From: Caballeronia grimmiae
GTDB taxonomy: Bacteria > Pseudomonadota > Gammaproteobacteria > Burkholderiales > Burkholderiaceae
DNA length: 35,420 nt
NCBI RefSeq assembly: GCF_000698555.1
Contig: NZ_JFHE01000048.1
Span: 1 to 35,420 of the forward strand
Direction: 5' to 3'
Within the stretch, counting starts at the first letter, position 1. Each line of letters opens with the position of its first letter. The position numbers were made by a program, and so were the translations under genes. The notes below the pieces were generated by a model that saw only the letters and a program-made list of their open reading frames with translations, was not told the origin of the DNA and did no database searches. Positions 16,710 to 25,508 of the stretch are shown here, piece by piece.

Positions 16710-18038
16710 GTGGTAAGCAACAACTATCCCGACAGCGAGGCGCGCGGTTCCTCCGCAATCGAAGCGCGCGCCTATTCGAAAGCCGCATGGCGGCTCCTGC
16801 CCTTCCTCTTTCTCTGTTACGTCGCTGCGTATCTGGACCGTGTGAACGTCGGCTTCGCCAAGCTGCAGATGCTCAATGACCTCGCCTTCAGCGAGACGGT
16901 GTACGGTCTCGGCGCGGGCATCTTTTTCATTGGCTATTTTTTGTTCGAAGTGCCAAGCAATATCATCATGCATCGCGTCGGCGCGCGGGTCTGGATCGCG
17001 CGGATCATGATTACGTGGGCGATCATTTCCGCGGCGTCGCTCTTCGTCAAGACGCCGACGATGTTCTACGTCATGCGCTTTCTGCTCGGCGTGGCCGAAG
17101 CGGGCTTCTTCCCGGGCATCGTGCTGTACCTGACCTACTGGTTTCCGGCCGTGCGCCGCTCACGCATGAACGCGCTCTTCATGATGGGCATTCCGGTAGC
17201 GGGCGTCGTCGGCGGGCCGCTGTCCGGATGGATCATGGCCGCATTCCAGGGCGTGGGCGGCTGGTCGAACTGGCAATGGCTCTTTCTGCTCGAAGCCATT
17301 CCGTCGGCGGTGCTCGGCGTGGTCACGCTGTTCTGCCTTCCGAACAATATTCGCGCTGCGAGGTGGCTGAGCGAAGAAGAGAAGCGTGTGCTCGAAGCGA
17401 ACATCCAGCGCGACGACGCCGGCAAGACGCATGGCTCGCTCGGCAAGGTGTTCACGGATCTGCGCATCTGGAAGATGGCCGTGATCTACTTCTGCTGCAT
17501 GATGGGCCTCTATGGCATCAGCTTCTATCTGCCGACGCTCGTGAAGGCAAGCGGCGTGCAAGGCGCACTGCAAGTCGGCTTGCTGACCGCCATTCCGTAC
17601 GCGGTCGCCGTGGCGAGCATGTTCTTCGTTGCACGCAGTTCGGACCGCACGGGCGAACGCCGCTGGCACTTCGCGATTCCCGCTGCGCTCGCGGGTGTCG
17701 GGCTCTATGCCAGCACGCAACTCACCGGCAACATTCCGCTTGCGATGCTCGCGCTCACTGTCGGCACCGCCGGCATGCTCGCGACGATGCCCGTCTTCTG
17801 GACCTATCCCAGCGCGATTCTCGCGGGCGGTTCCGCAGCAGCGGCCATCGGCATGATCAACTCGGTCGGCAATCTCGCCGGCTTCGTCAGCGCGTCGATC
17901 ATCGGCTGGCTGAAGGACGTGACGCATAGCACTAACGCGGGCATCTATTGCGTGTCGGGCGCGCTCGTCTTCGGCGCGGTGCTCGCGCTGCTGCAAACGC
18001 GGCAGGCGGCTCGTGGGTCGGAGCGCCTCGCGGGATAA
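16710..18038 (+). CDS. MFS transporter, anion:cation symporter family (likely glycolate/hydroxy-acid uptake)
   Basis: 442 residues with about 12 membrane helices. The first helix segment contains LFLCYVAAYLDRVNVGFAKL, the typical RxN motif of the ACS family (GudP, phthalate and tartrate carriers). A central cytoplasmic loop follows helix six. The start is GTG at 16710 with GGAG seven bases upstream. In E. coli, glycolate uptake depends on GlcA, a lactate-permease family protein at the end of the glc operon. Here an unrelated MFS carrier holds the equivalent place. Substrate assignment to glycolate or a related hydroxy acid is inferred from position. Confidence 0.88.
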   Translation: MVSNNYPDSEARGSSAIEARAYSKAAWRLLPFLFLCYVAAYLDRVNVGFAKLQMLNDLAFSETVYGLGAGIFFIGYFLFEVPSNIIMHRVGARVWIARIMITWAIISAASLFVKTPTMFYVMRFLLGVAEAGFFPGIVLYLTYWFPAVRRSRMNALFMMGIPVAGVVGGPLSGWIMAAFQGVGGWSNWQWLFLLEAIPSAVLGVVTLFCLPNNIRAARWLSEEEKRVLEANIQRDDAGKTHGSLGKVFTDLRIWKMAVIYFCCMMGLYGISFYLPTLVKASGVQGALQVGLLTAIPYAVAVASMFFVARSSDRTGERRWHFAIPAALAGVGLYASTQLTGNIPLAMLALTVGTAGMLATMPVFWTYPSAILAGGSAAAAIGMINSVGNLAGFVSASIIGWLKDVTHSTNAGIYCVSGALVFGAVLALLQTRQAARGSERLAG

Positions 18039-18059
18039 GCCCTGAAGGTTCATACTTAC

Positions 18060-18085
18060 CGCGCCGCCTTCGAACAGGCGGCGCG
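18060..18085 (+). terminator. Terminator-like hairpin between MFS gene and glcG
   Basis: CGCGCCGCC (18060-18068) and GGCGGCGCG (18077-18085) form a perfect 9-bp GC stem with an 8-base loop, followed by TCTATTTCC. The T-run is poor. It may end most transcripts after the carrier or lower glcG expression. Confidence 0.5.
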
Positions 18086-18114
18086 TCTATTTCCCCCTCT
18101 CAATCGAGCGAAGC

Positions 18115-18516
18115 ATGAAAACCAAACCGATCCTCGGCATCGCCGAAACGACACGTATTCTCGACGCAGCGCGCGCCGAAGCGGAACAGAACGGCTGGCC
18201 GGTGACGATCGTCGTGACCGATGACGGCGGTCATCCGCTCGGCCTGCTGCGCCTCGACGATTGCGCTCCTGTCGGCGCGTATATCGCAACCGAAAAGGCA
18301 CGCACGGCCGCGCTCGGCAGGCGCGAATCGAAGCAATACGAGGAGATGATCAACAACGGCCGCACGGCGTTCCTGAGCGCGCCGCTCGCGGGCACGCTCG
18401 AAGGCGGCGTGCCGGTCGTGGTGGATGGCGTTGTGATCGGCGCAGTGGGCGTGTCGGGCGTCAAGGCCGATCAGGACGCGCAGGTCGCGAAGGCGGGAGC
18501 AAGCGCGTTGCAATAG
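18115..18516 (+). CDS. glcG: GlcG/HbpS-family protein
   Basis: 133 residues, the normal length for this small alpha/beta family. It has TTRILDAARAEAEQNGWPVT near the N-terminus, IVVTDDGGHPLGLLRLDDC, a YIATEKARTA helix, and the glycine-rich end VVVDGVVIGAVGVSGVKADQ. Members occur at the end of glycolate oxidase operons (GlcG). Related HbpS proteins bind haem and sense oxidative stress. No biochemical role is settled for GlcG. It is on the same strand as glcDEF and the carrier but separated by a terminator-like hairpin. The ribosome binding site is weak (GAGCGAAG). Confidence 0.85.
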   Translation: MKTKPILGIAETTRILDAARAEAEQNGWPVTIVVTDDGGHPLGLLRLDDCAPVGAYIATEKARTAALGRRESKQYEEMINNGRTAFLSAPLAGTLEGGVPVVVDGVVIGAVGVSGVKADQDAQVAKAGASALQ

Positions 18517-18534
18517 GCCGCATGCGCTGCGGCC
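18516..18534 (+). terminator. Possible weak terminator hairpin after glcG
   Basis: GGCCGC and GCGGCC form a 6-bp stem around a 7-base loop right after the glcG stop codon. There is no T-run. Short GC palindromes are common in such genomes, so confidence is low. Confidence 0.3.
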
Positions 18535-18600
18535 CGCCGTATGCGCCGCAACGATCTCTGTCAAAATAACGCGAGTGCCAGCCACCTATCATCAGAGCAA

Positions 18601-19805
18601 ATGAGCTTCGCGCGCAGAGCAACGTGGGCCGCGTCGATACGCGACCTCCAGTTCGCGGACAACGCTACCGTGCCGGTCGCATCGCTGCTGCGGCAACGGA
18701 ACGCGTTAGCCGTCATGCACGACGCCTTTCAGGGCGAGTGCTCCATCGCGCGGCTGCTCGATGCCGCCGTGCAATGCGCGGCCACCGGTTGCGATGCGCC
18801 GATGGCCAAGGTTCTAGAACTACGGCGTCCTGATAATGTGCTGATCGTCAAGGCGCAGGTTGGCCTCGGCGAATCGGCCATCGGGCGCGAAGCAGGCACC
18901 GCCGAGGCGGGCAATCCGCCCGGACAGGCATTGATCACCGCACGGCCCGTCGTCGTGGCGGATGTAATGAAGGAACGCGGCGACAGCGTGCCCGACATCT
19001 GCGCGAGCGTTCCATCGTCACGACGATCAATCTTCCGCTCATCGCCGCCGAAGGCGCGTACGGCATCCTCGAAGTCGATTACGACCAGCCGCACGAGATC
19101 GATGCGTCCCATGTCTCCTTCCTTGCGTCCGTTGCGGCGATTCTCGCTGACGGCATCGAATCGCGGCAACAGCGCGCGGCGTTGATCGAAGACCGCGACG
19201 CGAAGGTCACGCTGTTGCGTGAACAGCAGCATCGCATCCGCAACAACTTCCAGATGATCGCCGCGCTGCTTGCTCAAAAGGCGATGAAGTCGCAAGACCC
19301 ATCCGTGCAGAAGGCTTATCACGATGTCGAGCGGCGCGTGTTCGCCATGGCCTTGCTCTACGATCACCTGCTCGGGCTGGGCGAGCATGGCGAATCGGTC
19401 GACCCGGGTGTCTATCTCGAGTCGATGTGCGCGAGCTTCGACGACTTCTACGACTTTGCCGGCCATCACATCACGCTCGTGCGATCCATCGAGCAGGGCG
19501 CGGTCATGCTGGGCATCGATACATGCACGGCCATCGGCACCGTGGTCAACGAACTCGTCGCCAATGCGGTCGAGCACGCGTTTAACGGCGCGGCGGGCGA
19601 GATACACGTGTCGGTGCATCGCACCGCGCAGGCGCTGATCGTCGAAGTGCGCGACAACGGGCGCGGCTATGCAGCCGATGCAAGCGAAGGCACCGGCCTC
19701 TCGACCGCGCGGCGTCTGATCGGCAGCATTGGCGGCCAACTTGCGGTCGAAACGCAGGCGGGCGCCGGAACCAAATGGCTGCTGTCGGTGACTCTGCCTG
19801 CTTAG
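18601..19805 (+). pseudogene. GAF sensor histidine kinase (HisKA_2/HWE-like), interrupted by a frameshift
   Basis: Two reading frames together give one normal kinase of about 400 residues. The first frame, from ATG 18601, gives the N-terminal half of a GAF domain (LLRQRNALAVMHDAFQGECS, PPGQALITARPVVVADVMKE) and breaks after SVPDI at about 18997. The sequence resumes in another frame as LRERSIVTTINLPLIAAEGA, EVDY, then the H-box REQQHRIRNNFQMIAALL and the ATPase motifs ELVANAVEHAF and NGRGY. Loss of one base near 18997-18999 (CC to C) explains it fully. Both halves are otherwise undamaged, so the mutation is recent or a sequencing error. An ATG at 19182 could give the 207-residue kinase half alone. 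No partner response regulator is visible nearby. Confidence 0.8.
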
Positions 19806-19854
19806 CGTTCGCTCGAGCTTCGGTTAGGCGTCCTTCTTCAAACTTCCACACTCC

Positions 19855-19870
19855 CGGAACGTCGATTGCG
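19855..19870 (+). promoter_or_regulatory. Sigma-54-like promoter element before the SetA-like carrier gene
   Basis: CGGAACGTCGATTGCG has GG and GC exactly ten bases apart, a GGAACG -24 (one change from GGCACG) and a full TTGC -12. The expected start of transcription, about 19881, is 44 bases before the gene. Confidence 0.42.
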
Positions 19871-19924
19871 ATAATCTGCGGCACGTTCCCGCAGCCCTCA
19901 CGTATCGCAAGGACACTCCCGTCG

Positions 19925-21220
19925 ATGGACGCACGCATCTTCCGCCTCACGCGCCTGCATTCCTTCTTGCCTCTCGCAGCCGCGACGCTGATGCTGGGCG
20001 TCGCAATGTCGTTCACCGCGCCTTATCTGTCGCTCTTCGGCGTGCAGGAAGCCGGCATGACACCGCTGCAGCTTGGACTCTTCATGACGCTGATCGCGGC
20101 AAGCGGCGTGCTGGCGAGCGCCGTGGCGGGCAAATGGACAGACAGGCACGGGCGTCATCGCATGCTGTTGATGAGCGCGTTGATCGCGTCGTCGCTCGGC
20201 TTTCTGCTGCTGTGCCTGCTGCGCAGCTATACGTCGCTGCTCTTGATCGGCATCCTGTTCCTGGGCGTCGGCAGTTCGGCGATGTCGCTCGTGTTTTCGT
20301 TCGCACGCGTCGCGCTGCCGGTCACGAGCCATGCGGAGCGCTCGCTCGCGCTTGCCACGCTGCGCACCGTGCTCTCCATGGCATGGGTCTTCGGACCATC
20401 CGTCGGCGCGCTGGTGCTGGCCGGAGCCGGATTTCACGGGCTATTCGTGTTTGCAGCCGTGTCGTTCGCGGCGTGTTCGGGCATCGTATGGCGCATGAAT
20501 GATGCAGCGAGAATCCCCGCGTCGACCGAGCCGCATTACGCGGGCGACCCGGCATCGTTGCTGGAAGTGACGACGATGACCGAGCACGAACATCCGCCGG
20601 AGCCGCATCCGGAGATGGCGGGCACGCGCGGGCAGATATGGCGAGCGACGATTGCGCTCACGCTCATCGGTCTCGCGGCGAACGCCACGATGATCGTGTT
20701 GCCGCTCTATGTCGTACAGCATTTGAGAGGCACGCAGCTCGATGTATCGATCATGCTGGGTCTCGGCGCGTTGCTCGAAATCCCGATGATGCTCGCGCTC
20801 GGCGCACGCGGTGCGCGCCTCGACAAGCGGCGCTGGCTCGCCGCATGCGCCGCCGTGCACGTCGTCTACTTTGTCGCGGTGAGCGCATCGCAGACCGTGC
20901 AATTTCTGATTCCGATGCAGGCGTTCAATGCGTTCGTCGTCGCGGTGACATCGTGCCTTGGCATGGTCTATATCCAGGACATGATGCCGCGCAACCCCGG
21001 CGCGGCGACGGCGCTTTTCTTCAACGCGTCGCGCGTCGGGTCCATTCTTTCGGGCGTGCTGTCGGGGGCGCTCGTCGCCGCGATGGGCTATCGCGTGACG
21101 TTTCTCGCTTGCGGCGGCCTTGCGCTAGGTGCTTTCGTGCTGTTCGCCAATCCGCCGTTCAAGTCGATCGCGCTGCAGTTGCGCGGCCGGTGGAACCAGT
21201 GGCGCGAGCCTGCGCAATAA
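19925..21220 (+). CDS. MFS transporter, sugar-efflux (SetA/SotA-like) type
   Basis: 431 residues with about 12 membrane helices. The start at 19925 (MDARIFRLTRLHSF) matches the family better than the upstream ATG at 19775, which lies inside the kinase gene. The first helices read AATLMLGVAMSFTAPYLSLF and the A-motif loop is AGKWTDRHGRHRM, as in SetA-like exporters. A histidine- and glutamate-rich cytoplasmic loop (TMTEHEHPPEPHPEMAG) separates the two halves and could bind metal. Relatives export sugars or glycosides. The substrate here is unknown. It ends 17 bases before a convergent small gene. Confidence 0.85.
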   Translation: MDARIFRLTRLHSFLPLAAATLMLGVAMSFTAPYLSLFGVQEAGMTPLQLGLFMTLIAASGVLASAVAGKWTDRHGRHRMLLMSALIASSLGFLLLCLLRSYTSLLLIGILFLGVGSSAMSLVFSFARVALPVTSHAERSLALATLRTVLSMAWVFGPSVGALVLAGAGFHGLFVFAAVSFAACSGIVWRMNDAARIPASTEPHYAGDPASLLEVTTMTEHEHPPEPHPEMAGTRGQIWRATIALTLIGLAANATMIVLPLYVVQHLRGTQLDVSIMLGLGALLEIPMMLALGARGARLDKRRWLAACAAVHVVYFVAVSASQTVQFLIPMQAFNAFVVAVTSCLGMVYIQDMMPRNPGAATALFFNASRVGSILSGVLSGALVAAMGYRVTFLACGGLALGAFVLFANPPFKSIALQLRGRWNQWREPAQ

Positions 21221-21237
21221 GCAAGCGACGCGAACCG

Positions 21238-21432
21238 TCATTCCCCCTTGACGGAAGCCGCGCCGTCGTCGTTGCTGTCGCCTTCCTGCCTCTGAGTTTG
21301 GGCGCCTTCCGCTTTCCCGATCGTATCGTCCTCGCTCGACAACTCGACGAGTCCTTCTTCCTTCTTGATTTCCGACGTCGCGACGGCTGTCGGCTTGCCC
21401 GGCCCCGATGGGCTATTCGCATGTCTTGCCAT
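21238..21432 (-). CDS. Small acidic hypothetical protein
   Basis: 64 residues, rich in Glu, Asp, Ser and Gly and without hydrophobic segments (SEIKKEEGLVELSSEDD, then KAEGAQTQ). It is probably intrinsically disordered and cytoplasmic. CGGAGT lies seven bases before the ATG, a credible ribosome binding site, and the composition is unlike a random shadow frame. I do not recognise a family. It faces the SetA-like gene, with a CCGTCA/TGACGG hairpin (21235-21254) over its stop codon. Confidence 0.6.
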   Translation of the reverse strand: MARHANSPSGPGKPTAVATSEIKKEEGLVELSSEDDTIGKAEGAQTQRQEGDSNDDGAASVKGE

Positions 21433-21525
21433 GACTGACTCCGTTCAGATGATGCCGCGGGCGCTGCCTGGCAAAGCGCCTCGCTCGGACGTTCGACGCG
21501 GGTATCGCCCAGGCGAGGAGCACGT

Positions 21526-21541
21526 CGCAATGGCTATGCCC
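21526..21541 (-). promoter_or_regulatory. Weak sigma-54-like element before the small acidic gene
   Basis: On the minus strand the sequence reads GGGCATAGCCATTGCG, with GGCA at -24, TTGC at -12 and correct GG-N10-GC spacing. The leader to the ATG at 21432 would be about 84 bases. Confidence 0.33.
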
Positions 21542-21556
21542 ACGTCGGCGGCGCGC

Positions 21557-21572
21557 GGGCACGCGCGATGCG
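21557..21572 (+). promoter_or_regulatory. Weak sigma-54-like element before hypothetical gene 21637
   Basis: GGGCACGCGCGATGCG has a full GGCACG -24 and ATGC at -12 with correct spacing, in a very GC-rich context where chance matches are easier. It supports a translation start downstream of it (21637) rather than at 21568. Confidence 0.3.
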
Positions 21573-21636
21573 CCCGCTGTGGCTCTCGTCCAATGGAGCG
21601 GAGTCACGTCATGGACCACATGCGGCGCATGTCGTG

Positions 21637-22125
21637 ATGCCCTCGATCGTTCTGCTGCGGGCGACGGCCATTCCCGGCACGCCCGGCCGTGTGGTGCTGG
21701 TCGTCGGCAATCGCGGGCACGCGCGTACAGAGATCGTGCGCAGCATCTTCGAGTTGAAGCGCGCGTACGCGGATTCGCCACACGCGCTGCCGCGCGCCGG
21801 CTGGGGCTATCCCGTGACATCCGTGATCGCCGAAGGCACCCTGCTCGTTGCCGGCGCGGAGCTATGGTCCGCGTTCGATGGCGACATCCACACGGCTTCC
21901 GGCGGCGCCATCCCCTCGGAGGCCCCGGCTGCGGACGCCGCGCAGCCGTATCTCGCGGGCCGCATCCTCTACCGACGCGCGGAAGGCGAACTCTTCGAGA
22001 CCGCATTCTATCGAAGACTGAGTTACCCGGATCTGTCGTTCCGCGACATTGACGCGCGCGATCTGGCGCTGAATTATTGCGGGAGCGACGTGCGCGCAGA
22101 AGCCCCCGATGACGACGCCGGATAG
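21637..22125 (+). CDS. Hypothetical protein, possibly secondary start at 21568
   Basis: 162 residues from the ATG at 21637. The 23 residues upstream of it look non-coding. The sequence shows strands and helices of a small soluble domain (VVLVVGNRGHARTEIVRSIF, then GWGYPVTSVIAEGTLLVAGA) and an acidic C-terminus. I do not recognise a family. There is no signal peptide or membrane helix. The ribosome binding site is weak. It lies before the DUF2934 gene on the same strand and its codon usage fits coding sequence. Confidence 0.6.
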   Translation: MPSIVLLRATAIPGTPGRVVLVVGNRGHARTEIVRSIFELKRAYADSPHALPRAGWGYPVTSVIAEGTLLVAGAELWSAFDGDIHTASGGAIPSEAPAADAAQPYLAGRILYRRAEGELFETAFYRRLSYPDLSFRDIDARDLALNYCGSDVRAEAPDDDAG

Positions 22126-22157
22126 CCCAAAAATCCCGCCTCGCGGCTGCACGCGCG

Positions 22158-22173
22158 TGGCACAACGAATGCA
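22158..22173 (+). promoter_or_regulatory. Sigma-54 promoter candidate before the DUF2934 gene
   Basis: TGGCACAACGAATGCA matches the consensus TGGCAC-N5-TTGCA with one change at the -12 box and exact GG-N10-GC spacing. Transcription would start near 22184, leaving a 28-base leader with GAGGA before the ATG at 22212. Confidence 0.55.
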
Positions 22174-22211
22174 CCAATCTCGCCTGCTCAACTCCACCGA
22201 GGACGATAGGA

Positions 22212-22451
22212 ATGTCAGACACATCCAGCAAGCCCGAGGCTCAGGCGGAAGTCCCGATGGAGGGCGAACTGCTCGAACAACGGATTCGCACGCTTGCGTA
22301 CTACATGTGGGAAGCGGACGGCAGGCAGCCGGATCGCGCGGACGAGTATTACCATCGGGCGCGACAGCAGTTATTAGCGGAATCGGCGCACGCCGATGCC
22401 AACGACAATTCGTCCGATGGCGCCAAGCGCAGGAAAAAACGGGCGCTCTAG
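22212..22451 (+). CDS. DUF2934 small protein
   Basis: 79 residues. The centre holds the DUF2934 signature IRTLAYYMWEADGRQPDRAD followed by YYHRARQQLL, a short helix-rich motif found in many proteobacterial proteins of unknown role. The N-terminus is acidic (KPEAQAEVPMEGE) and the C-terminus is a lysine/arginine tail (KRRKKRAL), which could bind nucleic acid. It overlaps the end of the convergent cyclase gene by four bases. A sigma-54-like promoter lies just upstream. Confidence 0.82.
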   Translation: MSDTSSKPEAQAEVPMEGELLEQRIRTLAYYMWEADGRQPDRADEYYHRARQQLLAESAHADANDNSSDGAKRRKKRAL

Positions 22452-23656
22452 CGGTGCGCCGCGTGCATCGGCAGGGGTTCGGTCAAGAGCTCATCGCGAT
22501 CCGCTGACATCGCGGATTCGAGCCGATTCCCGCCGAGTGCTTTCGCGCGATACAGCGCGTGATCGGCGGACGCCAGCAACTCCGCGAGCGAGGGCGCATC
22601 GTTTTGCGACACCGCCAAACCAATGCTCGCTGTCGCGCGAATCACCGTTGCATCGGCTCCGCGCACGGCAGCCTCCGCGAAACGCCGAACGACGGATTCG
22701 CCCGCCGCCCTTCCCGCGACCTCGTCATGGCCGGGAAGGACGGCGGCAAACTCCTCTCCGCCGATGCGCGCGAGCGTAGCGTGCGGTCCCAGCACATTCC
22801 GGGCAGTCGCCGCGAACACTTTGAGGACATCGTCACCGGCTTGATGGCCGTGCCGGTCGTTGATGCCCTTGAAGTGGTCGAGGTCGATCGCGAGCACCGC
22901 GACAGGCCGCGCGGCCTCCGGATCACGAACGATTCGCGCGCCTTCTTCGAAGAACCATCGGCGATTGCCGACACCGGTCAGATAATCGGTATTCGATTCA
23001 TGCACGAGCTGGCCGTGCGCTTCGTCGCGCACGAGCCTGAGCAGCGTCATCGGCAGCACCACCGAATAGAGCACGCCCTCGTACATCGTTATCTTGCCGA
23101 CGACGAGCAGCACGCCGTGCCCGAACTGCGCGACGACCCACGGCAGAACGAAAGCGCGCGCCGCATAGAACAACGCGTGACCACCTGAGACGATCGCAGC
23201 GATGCGCCTCGCCTGCATGCCCGTGCCGCCGCTCTTGATCAGCAGCTCGCGCGACGTCAATCCGCACGCAATCGCGATCGGAACCGCGCTCGCATAGCTC
23301 CAGACGAGCTCGAGCCATCGGCCGCCGCCGAGCATCCACGTGATCGCGAGCGCCACCAGAATGCCGATGGACGTCCACCGATGCTGCCGTCCGTTCAGCG
23401 AGGCGGCGCCGTGCAGTATCAGCAGATAGCCGCTCACGATGATGAGGTTGCTCGTCGCGGCGCCCCACGCGCCGGGCAAGTCGCGGCGCATCGACGCCGC
23501 CGCGCATCCGAGCGCCAGCGTCGCATAGCCCGCCGCCAGAATCTTGAGTTGCCGGCTGCGTCCGGGATTCGTCCGATGCTCCCATAGCGTCATCGCAGAA
23601 CTGGCGAGAAGCGTTCCGATCGCTAGGAAATAAAGGGTAATAAGGTCGACATGCAC
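22448..23656 (-). CDS. Membrane-bound GGDEF diguanylate cyclase
   Basis: 402 residues. The N-terminal 210 residues form about six membrane helices (TLYFLAIGTLLASSAM, LIIVSGYLLILHGAASL, VALAITWML and others). The GGDEF domain starts at DYLTGVGNRRWFF (224-236) and has an intact active site GGEEF (299-303) plus the metal/phosphate region IDLDHFKGINDRHGH, so it should make cyclic di-GMP. The inhibitory RxxD motif five residues before the active site is absent (GPHA instead), so feedback inhibition may be missing. The same-strand gene upstream is the dihydroxyacetone kinase, 99 bases away. It may be the last gene of that group. Confidence 0.92.
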   Translation of the reverse strand: MHVDLITLYFLAIGTLLASSAMTLWEHRTNPGRSRQLKILAAGYATLALGCAAASMRRDLPGAWGAATSNLIIVSGYLLILHGAASLNGRQHRWTSIGILVALAITWMLGGGRWLELVWSYASAVPIAIACGLTSRELLIKSGGTGMQARRIAAIVSGGHALFYAARAFVLPWVVAQFGHGVLLVVGKITMYEGVLYSVVLPMTLLRLVRDEAHGQLVHESNTDYLTGVGNRRWFFEEGARIVRDPEAARPVAVLAIDLDHFKGINDRHGHQAGDDVLKVFAATARNVLGPHATLARIGGEEFAAVLPGHDEVAGRAAGESVVRRFAEAAVRGADATVIRATASIGLAVSQNDAPSLAELLASADHALYRAKALGGNRLESAMSADRDELLTEPLPMHAAHR

Positions 23657-23755
23657 TCGCTTGCCTATTCGCTCTGGATTGACGCTTCACATAGGGCGAG
23701 TTAACGGCCAGAAAGCGGAAGTCTTGAACCGGAGCGCATGCCGGAACCCGGATTG

Positions 23756-25465
23756 TCATCCGCCCCGCACATGCGGCGTCAACGCGGCAAGCCAGCACGC
23801 GACCGCCACCGCGCCGCCATCCGGAATGCCGACCGCACGTGCGCCGAGATAGCTCGCGCGGCCGGCGCGCGGCGTCATCTTCGCCGTCTCCTGCGCGCCC
23901 TGCTGCGCGGCGGCAACGGCTGCCTCCCACGCATCGCCGGGAGCGCGGCCTGCGTTCAGCGCATCCTCGAACGCGGATACGGCCGGCAGCAATGCATCGA
24001 GCATCGTGCGATCGCCGGCTTTCGCGCCGCCGAGTTCGCCGATGGCCTGCACCGCATGGGCGAAGGCCGCCGCCCAGTCTTTCGCCGCCGGTTGTTCGAT
24101 GCCCGCCAGGTGCCGCGATGCGCGCATCAGCGCCGTGGCGTAGAACGGGCCGGAACTGCCTGCGATTGCCCGCCGCAAGGCAGCGCCGAGCGCGGCCAGC
24201 GCGCCGTCGGGCGTGTCGAGCGCGGCTTCGGGGACATCGCGGATCGCGTGGGCCGCGCATGTCATGCTGACGCCGAGATCGCCGTCGCCGGCTTGCGAGT
24301 CGAGATCGGTGAGCGTCGGTTCGTGGGCGACGAGCGCATCGGCGACGGCGTTCAGCGCGGGCGCGATCCGCCGCGCCCAGCCGCTTCCCGACGCGCGTTC
24401 GACGGCCGGGCGCGCGTCGAGCGGCGCGGCCGGCACATCGATGCGGATATCGCCATTCACCGCGCCGCCGCCGGGCCACGCGCGGGCGTCGGTCGGCGCG
24501 TCGAGCAAACCGAGCGTGGCGTCGTCGACGCGCAGCAGCGAGATCGAGCAGCCGGGCATGTCGAGCGCCGACAGCAATGTGCCCGACCACGCCCGCGCCA
24601 CGCCGATATCGCGGCGCGAAAGATTGTCGAAGGCCGCGCGCAGCACGATGCCCAGTTCCATCTGCGGCGTCGCGCCGAGGCCGTTGACGAGCAGCGCGAC
24701 ACGTTCGCCCGGGCGAAGCGCCATGTCGTCGACGATGTTGGCGATCAGCACGTCCGCCAGCGCATCGGCGGATAAGGGCGCGGTTCGCTCCACGCCCTTT
24801 TCGCCGTGGATGCCGAGGCCCAGCTCGATCTCGTCGTCCGCGAGCGTGAAGCCGGAATGGTCCGCGCCGGGCAGCGTGCAGCCGTCGAGCGCGACGCCCA
24901 TCGTGCCGAGCGTCGCCGCCGCCCGCCGCGCGATGCCCGCGACTTCATCCAGCGCAAGACCGCGCGCCGCCGCCGCGCCGGTAATCTTGTGGACCAGCAC
25001 CGTTCCCGCGATGCCGCGCCGCTGGCTGCGATCCGCCTGCTTGCGCAAGGCGACATCGTCCGCGACGATGACCACTTCCACCGGGATGCCCTCCGCCCGC
25101 GCGAGCTCCGCCGCGAGCCCGAAGTTCAGGCGATCGCCCGTGTAATTCTTGACGATCAGCACGGCCCCGCGCGGGCCGGCCGTCGCACGGATGGCGGCGA
25201 GCACCGCGTCCGTCGATGGCGAGGTGAAAACTTCGCCGCACACCGCCGCGCTCAACATGCCGTTGCCGACGTAGCCGCCGTGCGCCGGTTCGTGTCCGCT
25301 GCCGCCGCCGGAGATGATCGCTACCGGCCGATTCGCCGCATCGGGTTCGGGCCGCCGCACGAGCACGTTTTCATCGCCGAGAATGGCGACGTGCGGCGCC
25401 TGCCGGGCGATGCCTTCGAGCATCTCGCGCACGACACTGGCGGGGCGGTTAATCAGCTTCTTCAC
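23756..25465 (-). CDS. ATP-dependent dihydroxyacetone kinase, DhaK-DhaL fusion
   Basis: 569 residues. The N-terminal DhaK domain has GGGSGHEP (53-60, His58), KNYTGDRLNF (106-115, catalytic Asp111) and GLGIHGEKG with His220, which binds the substrate covalently. The C-terminal DhaL domain has the metal-binding DLDSQAGDGDLG and GGAKAGDRTMLDAL. The fusion of both domains marks the Citrobacter-type ATP-using enzyme rather than the PTS-dependent DhaKLM system. The product is dihydroxyacetone phosphate. The start is GTG at 25465 with AAGGAG eight bases upstream. It lies between the MgtC-family gene and the cyclase gene on one strand. No glycerol dehydrogenase is adjacent. Confidence 0.95.
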   Translation of the reverse strand: MKKLINRPASVVREMLEGIARQAPHVAILGDENVLVRRPEPDAANRPVAIISGGGSGHEPAHGGYVGNGMLSAAVCGEVFTSPSTDAVLAAIRATAGPRGAVLIVKNYTGDRLNFGLAAELARAEGIPVEVVIVADDVALRKQADRSQRRGIAGTVLVHKITGAAAARGLALDEVAGIARRAAATLGTMGVALDGCTLPGADHSGFTLADDEIELGLGIHGEKGVERTAPLSADALADVLIANIVDDMALRPGERVALLVNGLGATPQMELGIVLRAAFDNLSRRDIGVARAWSGTLLSALDMPGCSISLLRVDDATLGLLDAPTDARAWPGGGAVNGDIRIDVPAAPLDARPAVERASGSGWARRIAPALNAVADALVAHEPTLTDLDSQAGDGDLGVSMTCAAHAIRDVPEAALDTPDGALAALGAALRRAIAGSSGPFYATALMRASRHLAGIEQPAAKDWAAAFAHAVQAIGELGGAKAGDRTMLDALLPAVSAFEDALNAGRAPGDAWEAAVAAAQQGAQETAKMTPRAGRASYLGARAVGIPDGGAVAVACWLAALTPHVRGG

Positions 25466-25508
25466 GGGCGATCTCCTTGAGCGATGGTCGGCTCAAGGGT
25501 AAAGCATT

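Noticed and set aside
18530..18545. Sigma-54-like element (CGGCCCGCCGTATGCG) before the frameshifted kinase
   Set aside because: It lies in the arm of a GC-rich hairpin after glcG with poor -12 and -24 boxes, so a chance match is likely.
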